From positions 10,421,800 to 10,485,799 of the forward strand of contig NC_079419.1 of NCBI RefSeq assembly GCF_026213295.1: a DNA stretch of 64,000 nt. The letters are read 5' to 3'. Origin of the DNA: Gadus chalcogrammus. Lineage: Eukaryota > Chordata > Actinopteri > Gadiformes > Gadidae. Made by a program: the position numbers and the translations under genes. The notes under the pieces are model-generated. The model did not search any database, was not told where the DNA came from, and saw only the letters and a program-made list of their open reading frames with translations. This document shows, one piece after another, positions 14,601 to 26,600 of this stretch (the first letter of the stretch is position 1; every line of letters begins with the position of its first letter).

Positions 14601-17600
14601 TCAGGGGTGCGTTTGTTTCTGACGGTCAGAGTGCATTTGTTTTCCTCCCCAGTGTCATGTTGCGGACCACCCCCCGGGACAGCACGGGGGTCCCCCACAT
14701 CCTGGAGCACACGGTGCTGTGTGGCTCCGAGAGGTTCCCCTGCAGAGACCCCTTCTTCAAGATGCTCAACCGCTCCCTCTCCACCTTCATGAACGCCTTC
14801 ACCGGTACCTCCACCCAGTTCCATCTCCACCTCACCTCACCTCCACCCAGCTCCACCCCATCTCACCTCCACCCCCACCCACCTCCACCCCATCTCACCT
14901 ACACCCCCACCCACCTCCACCCCGCTCCATCTCCACCTCACCTCCACCCAGCTCCACCTCCACCCCGCTCCACCTCCACCCCAACTCAGCTCCAGCTCCA
15001 CCTCACCTCCACCCAGCTCCACCTCCACCCCGCTCCACCTCCACCCCCACCCAGCTCCACCTCACCTCCACCCAGCTCCACCTCACCTCCACCCCACCTC
15101 ACCTCCACCCCCACCCACCTCCACCCCGCTCCATCTCCACCTCACCTCACCTCCACCCAGCTCCACCCCACCTCACCTCCACCCCCACCCAGCTCCACCT
15201 CCACCCCAACTCACCTCCACCTCCACCCAGCTCCACCTCCACCCCAACTCAGCTCCAGCTCCACCTCAGCTCCACCCACACCTTCACCTCATCTCCACCT
15301 TCACCTCAACCACACCCCCACCTCCACATCTGTGGGTACAGCACTAACAATCGCTAGGTTAACCCATTTCCCGTATACAACAGAGAACTAAGATAAGATG
15401 CCACAAAATATTCAGTATTATTTTTAAGTGCCAGGACATAAAACACACAAAAAGTGCGTAAGAGGGGTGGAGGGGGGGGGGGGGGGGGGCGGTAAGGGGG
15501 GAGGCTTTTCAGAGTCTAGGTTAACTCTAAACACTGAGTGGGGCTCAAGAAGAGGTGTTCTGGTCTATTGGTCAGAGAGTTTGACTCCCTTACCACTCCC
15601 TCCATTAATACTTCGCAAAGACTGATTGAGGGTGATTTAATGACCACCTAGCACTGATGCATTGTGGTCATTGTTCTATTCTCCTTTACTACCCTGTTGC
15701 ATTGTGGTGATTGTGGTTCTCTTCTCTCGGTTATTCAGCCAGTGACTACACCATGTACCCGTTCTCCACCCAGAACTCCAAGGACTTCCAGAACCTTCTG
15801 TCTGTCTACCTGGACGCCGTGTTCTTCCCCTGCCTCCGCGAGCAGGACTTCAGGTCTGACCCATACCTTGGGCCCGGTCTCAGGACTATAGGTCTTCTAG
15901 CACCTCTGATAAGGACGGGACCCATAATCAGGGCTTGTTATAACTTCTGGTTCTAAGGTTCTGAGGTTTAGTTTGAGGAACCAAAATACCGTCAGTACAA
16001 TTTTACTGAATTCCGCATTTTATGCAGAAAGGAACGTGGAGGTGGTCTGACTGACAGGGGGGTGGAGGTGGTCTGACTGACAGGGGGGTGGAGGTGGTCT
16101 GACTGACAGGGGGGTGGAGGTGGTCTGACTGACAGGGGGGTGGAGGTGGTCTGACTGACAGGGGGGTGGAGGTGGTCTGACTGACAGGGGGGTGGAGGTG
16201 GTCTGACTGACAGGGGGGTGGAGGTGGTCTGACTGACAGGGGGGTGGAGGTGGTCTGACTGACAGGGGGGTGGAGGTGGTCTGACTGACAGGGGGGTGGA
16301 GGTGGTCTGACTGACAGGGGGGTGGAGGTGGTCTGACGGTGTTGTCTCCAGACAGGAGGGGTGGAGGCTGGAGAACGAGGACCCCCAGGACCTCAACTCT
16401 CCGCTGGTCTTTAAGGGCGTGGTCTTCAACGAGATGAAGGGAGCCTTCGTAAGTCCGTCCTCCTCATCCTCCCTCCCTCTCTCCTCATCCTCCCTCCCTC
16501 TCTCCTCATCCATCCTCCCTCCCTCCCTCCTCATCCTCCCTCCCTCTCTCCTCATCCTCCCTCCCTCCCTCCTCATCCTCCCTCCCTCCCTCCTCATCCT
16601 CCCTCTCTCCTCATCCTCCCTCTCTCCTCATCCTCCCTCCCTCTCTCCTCATCCTCCCTCCCTCCCTCCTCATCCTCCCTCTCTCCTCATCCTCCCTCTC
16701 CTTATTTAGAGGCCGACATTAATGTGTGTGTGTGTGTGCCTGTGCCTGTGCCTGTGTGCGTGCGTGTGTGTGCGCGCTACAGTCAGACAGCGAGCGTGTG
16801 TACGGCCAGCAGCTGCAGAACAAGCTGTTCCCCGACCACACCTACTCCGTGGTGTCGGGAGGAGAGCCGCTGGACATCCCCGACCTCACCTGGGAGGAGC
16901 TCCGGCGCTTCCACGCCACGCACTACCACCCTAGCAACGCCAGGTACACACCCACCCTAGCAACGCCAGCTACACACCCACCCTAGCAACGCCAGGTACA
17001 CACCCACCCTAGCAACGCCAGGTACACACCCACCCTAGCAACGCCAGGTACACACCCACCCTAGCAACGCCAGGTACACACTAGGGATGTGTCGGTCGCG
17101 ACTGATTCGTTACAACGAACGAATCCCGAACGTGAACGACAAGAACTGGTTCCCCAAAACAAGAAGAACTGGTTCTTTGATTCTTTTTTTTTTAACATAA
17201 ACCAAACATATGGTCACGTAAATAAAATATACAAACGAACAGAGCTCCGTCTCCCCGCGACTTCTATTGATTGAGTCTACAACTTTCTCAAAGATTCAGC
17301 CAATGAGAGGTAGCAATGGTGTTGGAATGGCACCTGGGTAAACCAATGACAAGGTGGTACCGTCGAATATGCGCGCTTTCTTTGTCTGATGTATCTTGGG
17401 TCATACCATTCGACTCATATATCCCCCTATATTTTTTCGAAAATAGACTTGACCTCCATCTGTTTATTGGATAAACGCATTTCCCAATCCCAGGAGTCTT
17501 TGCTCCATTCTACGTCAATTTAAGAACAAACAAAGAAATTAAACTGCAGTTCGTATTTTTTATTTATGACCATGCAAGTTCTGTAATGCCTGAACAATGA

Positions 17601-20600
17601 AGAATTAAATGTAAAGTAAAATAAAATTATAAATGTAAAACCATGAATGAAATATAGAGTAAGCAAGTGGTATAAATATTGGTGGGACGTTCGGTATACT
17701 ATATAGCAGGCATCTACAAACGGCGGACTGCGGTCTTGACGGTGCTGTCCGGACACACGACCAAATACAAAATTATAAAAAAAAGTTTTTTTATTTTTTA
17801 TTTTTTTTAAGATATAATCTGACGTAACGAACGAATCAAAACGACCGAATCAAATAAACGAATCGTTATAGTGAACTGAACTGAAAGAACTAGTTCCCGG
17901 AAAATAATCATTTTGCCCATCCCTAGTACACACCCACCATAGCAACGCCAGGTACACACCCACCCTAGCAACGCCAGGTACACACCCACCCTAGCAACGC
18001 CAGGTGCACACCCACCCTAGCAACGCCAGGTAGACCTGCACTGTCATCCTAGCAACGCCAGGTACAATCCAGCCCTAGCAACGCCAGGGCCACGCCTCCC
18101 CTAGGTCCCCCCCACCCCGGAGTGACCCTGTGGTCCTCCTGTCCGCAGGTTCTTCACCTACGGAGACCTGCCCCTGGAGCAGCACCTGCAGCAGATCCAG
18201 CAGGAGGCGCTGTCCCGCTTCGACCGCACAGAACCCGACACACACGTCCCCCCGCAGCCCGCCTGGACCAGCCCGGTAAGACCGCACAAACTACACTCAG
18301 ACTACTTCTCTGAATCTAACAAACTACACTCAGAATCTAACAATCTACACTCTGAATCTAACAAACTACACTCAGACTACACTCTGAATCTAACAAACTA
18401 CACTCAGACTACACTCTGAATCTAACAAACTACACTCAGAATCTAACAAACTACACTCAGACTACACTCTGAATCTAACAAACTACACTCAGACTACTGC
18501 TCTGAATCTAACAAACTACACTCAGACTACTGCTCTGCATCTAACAAACTACACTCAGACTACTGCTCTGAATCTAACAAACTACACTCAGGCTACTGCT
18601 CTGCATCTAACAAACTACACTCAGACTAAACTCTGAATCTAACAAACTAAACTCAGACTACTGCTCTGCATCTAACAAACTACACTCAGACTACACTCTG
18701 AATCTAACAAACTAAACTCAGACTACTGCTCTGAATCTAACAAACTACACTCTGAATCTAACAAACTACACTCAGACTACACTCTGAATCTAACAAACTA
18801 CACTCAGACTACACTCTGAATCTAACAAACTGCACTCAGACTACACTCTGAATCTAACAAGCTACACTCAGACTACACTCTGAATCTTAGCTATAGCCTC
18901 TTCAACACACCACACAAAAGGAGCCGTCCACAGTGAGTGATGTGATCATACGTTCTGCTCTCTGATTGGTCCCCCCCTCCCCAGAAAGAGGACCATGTGA
19001 CCTGTGGTCCAGACCCCCTGGCCCCGGACCCCAGCAAGCAAAGCACCGTGTGTGTGAGCTACCTGCTTGGGGAGTACGTCTCACACACACACAGAGACAC
19101 ACGCATGCACGCCCCCGCACATTCTAAAGCAGCAGTTACTGGTCAGGTGACATGACCAGTGACTGGGCATAGTTCAGTCAGTGGTCAGGCACACACACAT
19201 GACAGGTCCAGGCACGCAAACACACACACAAGCACGCAAACACACACACAGGCACAGACGCACGCCCACGTGCAGAAGCACACGTACAGACACACACACA
19301 CACACACACACAGTTCGGATTTAACCTGAGGTATTGACTATACTAGTACACACTCCATTGGTCTCTCTATGAGGAAAGAGGGAGGTTTGGTCCCGTGTTG
19401 TGACCCTCCCCTCTGTGACCAAACCCCCTCCCCCTCTCCAGCATCACAGACACCTTTGAGGCCTTCACCCTCAACCTGCTGTCTTCTCTGCTGATGTCCG
19501 GGCCCAACTCCCCCTTCTACCGCGCGCTGCTGGAGCCCAAGATCGGGAGCGACTTCTCCTCCGTCGTAGGGTGGGTGGGGGCTGCGGTCTGTGAGGTCAC
19601 AGCTAGAGTGGCCCTATCACATGGCAGTATGCTAATGAGTCGGGTGTGGATCACCTCTTGTTGTGTTTGAAGTATGTAACGTGATTAAAGATGACTGCCG
19701 TCAGTGCTGCATGTTGATAGCATGTGTACGGTGTGTAGTATAGACAGTGTGTAGTATAAAGTGTGTAGTATAAAGTGTTTGTTTTTAGTATAAAGTGTGT
19801 GTTGATAGTGTAGTACGTGTTTTATAGTATAAAGTGTGTAGTATAGTGTGTGTAGTATAAAGTGTGTAGTAATTGTGTGTATGATGTGTCGTATAACTAG
19901 TGTGTGTATCGGTGTGTAGGTGCGAAGGAAGCACCCGGCAGGCCTCGTACAGCCGCGTTGGTAGTCTAGTATAGTGTGTGTAGTATAACTAGTGTGTAGT
20001 ATAAAGTGTGTGGGTGTGGTATAAAGTGTGTACGTGTGTAGGTACGACGGCAGCACCCTTCAGCATTGCTAGTCTATTATAGTGTGTGTGGAGTATATCC
20101 AGTGTGTTTAGTACAACTAGTGTGTAGACTATGCAGTGTGTGTGTGTGTAGTACAAAGTGTGTACGTGTGTAGGTACGACGGCAGCACGCGGCAGGCCTC
20201 GTTCAGCGTGGGGCTCCAGGGGACGGCGGAGGAGGACGTGGAGAAGGTCAAACACATCATCAGCCAGACCATCAGGGAGGTCATCGCGTGAGTACTGACC
20301 CGGGAACAGTCACCCTACACTGATACCCTATGATACACACTACAGTATGATACAGACTGACCCGGGAACAGTCACCCTACACTGATACCCTATGATACAC
20401 ACTACAGTATGATACAGACTGACCCGGGAACAGTCACCCTACACTGATACCCTATGATACACACTACAGTATGATACAGACTGACCCAGGAACAGTCACC
20501 CTACACTGATACCCTATGATACACACTACAGTATGATACAGACTGACCCAGGAACAGTCACCCTACACTGATACCCTATGATACACACTACAGTATGATA

Positions 20601-23600
20601 CAGACTGACCCAGGAACAGTCACCCTTCACTGATACCCTATGATACACACTACAGTATGATACAGACTGACCCAGGAACAGTCACCCTACACTGATACCC
20701 TATGATACACACTACAGTATGATACAGACTGACCCAGGAACAGTCACCCTACACTGATACCCTATGATACACACTACAGTATGATACAGACTGACCCAGG
20801 AACAGTCACCCTACACTGATACACACTACAGTATGATACAGACTGACCCAGGAACAGTCACCCTACACTGGTACACACTACAGTATGATACAGACTGACC
20901 CAGGAACAGTCACCCTACACTGATACAGACTGACCCAGGACCAGCCCCCTACAGACTGACACAGTACGACATACTAGGAACCAGGTACCATGGTACAGTA
21001 GTTTTTCTGCTAAAATACTTCATCCCAGAACAGAACAGTGGTAGTACAGGGAGAGAACCCCCAAGTAGAGGGAGGGCTACATTTATTTACCTTTACATTT
21101 GACATTGCGTTTATCTTACGACCGCTCGAGTTTGAAGAGGAACCTCCTCTCTCTCTCCCTTTCACCCTCCCCTCCTCCCCCGCCCTCCCTTTCTCCCCCT
21201 CCCTCCCCTAGGACGGGCTTTGAGGAGGAGCGTGTGGAGGCTCTGCTCCATAAGATCGAGATCCAGATGAAGCATCAGTCCACCAGCTTCGGCCTCTCCC
21301 TGGCCTCGGTAGGGTCACACGACCTCCGACCCCCGGTCCACTGACCCCCGAACCCCGCTAGCAGGTTCACGGGATGATTTATCCGCACCTGACGTACGTG
21401 TGTGTGTGTGTGTGTGTGTGTGTAGTACATCGCGTCGTGCTGGAACCACGACGGAGACCCCGTGGAGCTGCTGAACATCGGGGAGCTGGTCTCCAGGTTC
21501 AGACGCTGCCTCAAGGAGGACCCCCGCTACCTCCAGGATAAGGTCCAGCACTACCTCCAGGTACACACACACCCCCCAGGATGAGGTCCAGCACTACCTC
21601 CAGGTACACATACCCCCCAGGATGAGGTCCAGCACTACCTCCAGGTACACCCCCCCACCTAGTCACAGCCTGCACATATCCCAGAAGTTAACCCTCTCCT
21701 TATCCAAGAGGAGACTTCAACCTCATGAGCGGACGCTAGTCTGTAGCGGCTAACGGCTAACGGGTTCCATCTCCCGTCTCCAGGACAACCCCCACAGACT
21801 GACCCTGTCCATGAGCCCGGACCAGGCCTACCTAGAGAAGCAGGTCCTGGCCGAGCAGGAGAAGCTCCAGAGGAAAACCGAGGCGCTGACAGAGGGAGAC
21901 CGCAAGGAGATCTACCACAAGGGTCAGACTCACCGCCCTGTCTCTCTTACAAACCACACTGTCTCTCTTACACACCGCCCTGTCTCTCTTACACACCACC
22001 CTGTCTCTCTGACACACCGCCCTGACTCTCTTCCACACCACACTGTCTCTCTTCCACAACGCCCTGTCTCTCTTACACACTGCCCTGTCTCTCTTACACA
22101 CCGCCCTGTCTCTCTTACATACCAACCTGTCTCTCTGACAGCTAGACTGTCAGAGAGACAGGCGGTCGAGCCCAGGCCCTCCTCTGATAACCTCAGGCGT
22201 TGGGTCCTCAGGTCTGGAGCTGCTGGAGGCTCAGAGTCAGGCCCAGGACGCGTCCTGCCTGCCCGCCCTCCAGGTGTCTGACATCCAGCGCACCACCCCT
22301 ACCACGCCCGTGGAGATGGGCACCGCAGGTACGCCCCACCTACAGTAGAACCATCCACAGTAGAACCATCTACAGTAGAACCATCCTACAGTAGAACCAT
22401 CCTACAGTAGAACCATCCTACAGTAGAACCATCTACAGTAGAACCATCCACAGTAGAACCATCTACAGTAGAACATCCTACAGTAGAACCATCCTACAGT
22501 AGAACCATCCACAGTAGAACCATCTACAGTAGAACATCCTACAGTAGAACCATCCTACAGTAGAACCATCCACAGTAGAACCATCTACAGTAGAACATCC
22601 TACAGTAGAACCATCCTACAGTAGAACCATCTACAGTAGAACCATCTACAGTAGAACCATCTACAGTAGAACCATCCTACAGTAGAACCATCTACAGTAG
22701 AACCATCTACAGTAGAACATCCTACAGTAGAACCATCCTACAGTAGAACCATCCTACAGTAGAACCATCTACAGTAGAACCATCCTACAGTAGAACCATC
22801 CTACAGTAGAACCATCTACAGTAGAACCATCCTACAGTAGAACCATCTACAGTAGAACCACCCTACAGTAGAACCATCTACAGTAGAACCATCTACAGTA
22901 GAACCTCCTACAGTATAACCATCTACAGTAGAACCATCCTACAGTAGAACCATCTACAGTAGAACCATCTACAGTAGAACCATCCTACAGTAGAACCATC
23001 TACAGTAGAACCATCTACAGTAGAACCTCCTACAGTAGAACCATCCTACAGTAGAACCATCCTACAGTACTACAGTAGAACCACCTACAGTAGAACCATC
23101 TACAGTAGAACCATCCTACAGTAGAACCACCCTACAGTAGAACCATCTACAGTAGAACCATCCTAAATCTCTCTCTGAGTCCATGTATTAAAGCTCTCTC
23201 TCCTCCACCAGGGGGCGTGGCCGTGCAGTACTGCGAGCAGCCGACCAATGGGATGCTGTACTTCCGGTCCATGTGCAGTCTGAACACGTTGCCAGAGGAG
23301 CTGAAGGTCTACGTTCCTCTGTTCTGCAGCGTCCTCACCCAGTGAGTCCCTGTCTTTATAGTTAGGGTTACAGGATCTTAGGTTCTACGTTCCTCTGTTC
23401 TGCAGCGTCCTCACCCTGTGAGTCTCTGCTTCTGCTTGTGAGGGACGTCTGGCCTGGCTCTGTAGGCTCCGCTCTTCTCTATAGAGATGTTCCAACACAA
23501 AAGAAAATCAGATAGCTCAGCTTTAGTATCGGCCGATACCGAGTCGATACAGCATTGTGTCTACCAACAGCACTTGTTCTCATTGAAGGGTTCTCATATG

Positions 23601-26600
23601 ATGACAGCAGAATGTATAGTCGGTTCACTTACTGTTGCCAATTTTTTTCTGTTGACACATTTACATTTATAATTGCTAATTATTATAATACATTTGTATT
23701 CTTGTAGAGTTAAGCGTGAGCATCCATGTTTTTACGACTTGGTAGCTCGAACGCACTTCGGTCAGAGACGACACGTTTCCCATTCCGACAGCGCTGTGTT
23801 TGTGAGGTCCTCTGCGTAGTAAAGGGCTCATGTGAGGGTATCAGATCACCGCATAGACTGTTGCTCGCCGATACCCAATTGGAGGAGTTTCAGATACTGG
23901 TATCGGTATCGGAACAACTCCAGGTAACCCGGTACACCCCCCCCCCCCCCACAGGCTGGGCTGCGGCTCTCTGGACTACCGGCAGCAGGCCCAGCAGATG
24001 GAGCTCAAGACGGGGGGGATGTCCGTTTCCCCACTGGTGATCCAGGACTCCGCCCACCTCGACATGTACGAACAGGTGAGTCTGACTCCGCCCACCTCGA
24101 CATGTACAAACAGGTGAGTCTGACTCCGCCCACCTCGATAGGTGGGCGACCCCTGGCAAAGCGTCAGTCCTGACAGAATGCAGGAGGTGGCCTTTTGAAG
24201 GCAGGAAATGGGGTTCTGAGCACAGGTAGTTGGGTTCTGACTTCTGAGCACAGGAAGTAGGGTTCTGACCGCTAGCTCTGTCTTCCAGGGCGTCCTGCTC
24301 TTCTCCTCCTGTCTGGAGCGCAACGTTCCTGACATGTTCGGCCTGTGGAGCGACATCTTCAACAGGTGAGGGGTTACCTTTAAGGTTGTGTATTTATCAG
24401 TAAGAGCTCCAGAATCGGGCTAAAACATCCACTCCCAAGCTAGTCCCAGGATGGATAGCGTCTGGGACTAGCTCGGCGTCCCGTGCTAACCCCGTCCCTT
24501 CCCTAAAGCCCTCACTTTGACGACGAGGAACGCCTGCGCGTGCTCGTGATGATGTCAGCGCAGGAGCTGGCCAATGGGATCTCCTACTCGGGTCACATGT
24601 ACGCCATGACGCAGACGGGGCGGAGCCTGACCCCGGCCGGGGGGCTGCAGGAGACGTTTGGGGGGATGGAGCAGGTGAGGCCGCAAAGACCAACTGGTGA
24701 ACTGACTGCATTCATACAGCGCTGTTCTAACCAGTGGCCACTCATTCACCCATTCATGTACACATTCACACACCGACGGCGGTGTCAGCCAAGCAGGGCG
24801 ACAGCCAGCTCGTCAGGAGCAGTCAGGGTGAGGCGTCTTGCTCAGGGACACCTCGTCACGCTAGGAGGTGCTGGGGATTGAACTAGCAATTGCCTGCTTA
24901 GGGATTATTCAAGGACACTTTTTTACTTGGGGTCGCCGGCCACCCTCTGGCAGTCAGCAAGGCAACCAGACATTTAAAGTGGATGTATAAAGTCAAAGTG
25001 GAACACTTTTAAAGTGTTTTTTAACGTGGTTCCACACAACTTCCTGCTTGGGTCTGAGTCTGTGCGTTGTCGTGGCGACCAGGTGAAGTTCATGAAGAGG
25101 ATAGCGGAGATGTCGGACCTCGGCCCGGTCCTACGCGCCCTTCCTCGGATCAAGAAGCACATCCTGAACCCTGACAACATGAGGTGAGCCTCCACCAGCA
25201 CCTCGTTGACACCGACCGTGGTTACCAAACATTACGCTAGTCGTATATTTTATAGTTAGTTACTAGTTACAAAGCATGAGGAGAACGATTGTTGTGTGGC
25301 CATGGTTGCGGCAGGTGTGCGGTGAACGCGACGCCTCAGAAGATGTCCGCCGCGGCGGGACAGCTGGAGTCCTTCATGAAGGACGTCGCCGGAAACAGAC
25401 GCTCACACAAGACCACCACCCCCCACATCATAGAGGTAGGACCACCAGACTAGAGGTAGGACCACCAGACTAGAGATAGGACCACCAGACTAGAGGTAGG
25501 ACCACCAGACTAGAGGTAGGACCACCAGACTAGAGGTAGACCACTAGACCACCAGACCACCACAGTAGAGGTAGACCACCAGACCACCAGAGTAGAGGTC
25601 AGACCACCAGAACACCAGACCCCACATCGTAGAGGTAGGACAACAAGACCCCCATAGTAGAGGTAGACCACCAGACCACCATCGTCTAGGTAGAGACCAC
25701 CATATTAGAGGTCAGGAGTGCGGACCTCTTGTCCAGGTCAGCTTTAATAAATGTAACATCTGCCTTCTTTCCTCAGCGGCCGGTTGAAGACTCTGACGCC
25801 AGCAGGAAGCTGGTCTCGGTAAGCTGACCAAATCAACACGGCCCCTCCCTCAGAGAGGACTCCTTCAACTACAACACACGATTATAATGATCCAAGGTCA
25901 CTGCAGCTCTGGCTAGAAGTTTTCAGCCAAGTTTAGTTTCACTTTCACTTTTAAAAAATTTAAGGTAAAATTCACCGGTGGTTGCTGATGAGTTAGCTTC
26001 TGAACACTACTGAACGCTGCTCTGGTGGAGCGGACCTGAGGGCATCCTGGTCATGAGCAGCGCTTACGTGCTAACCAGGGACCGCTAGGTAGCGCTTATG
26101 TGCTAACCGCTAGGCTAGTTCTTCTCATCCTGCCAGCTGGTGGCGTGGGCTGTCTAACAGGAAGTGTCTGTGTGCGTCCGCTGTGCAACAGGAAGTGGGG
26201 TTCCTTCCGTGCCAGATGAAGACCTTTTTCCCGATGGCGTTCCCCGTCAACTTCGTCAGCGAGAGCATCCGCACCGTGCCATTCACGCACGCCGACTACG
26301 CCAGGTACCCTCAAGGACCCCTTACTTACCCTCAATGACCCCTTAATTATCCCCAGGACCCCTTACTTAAGTCTTAACCGAATTAAGTCAATTGAATTCA
26401 CATGAGTTCATCCAGTTCAGTAACATCGAAGGCACGCGTCTCATTGTGACCGTCTGTCCCTCAGTCTGTACATCCTGGCCAGGATGATGTCGGCCAAGTA
26501 CCTCCACGGGGAGATCAGAGAGAAGGGCGGGGCCTACGGCGGCGGAGCCCGGATGGGAGGCGGCCTCTTCTCCTTCTACTCATACAGGTGAGCAAAGCCA

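Larger units (their letters stand above)
13490..14640. repeat. minisatellite built on TTTCTAGAGGTCAGGGGT, split by a transposon
   Basis: A unit of about 26-32 bp occurs five times at 13490-13622 and about ten times at 14350-14640, right up to the exon 4 acceptor of pitrm1. A hAT-like element separates the two blocks. Confidence 0.8.

Noticed and set aside
22340..23165. CRISPR-like array
   Set aside because: Contiguous 16/17-bp tandem repeats with no unique spacers, in a vertebrate intron.
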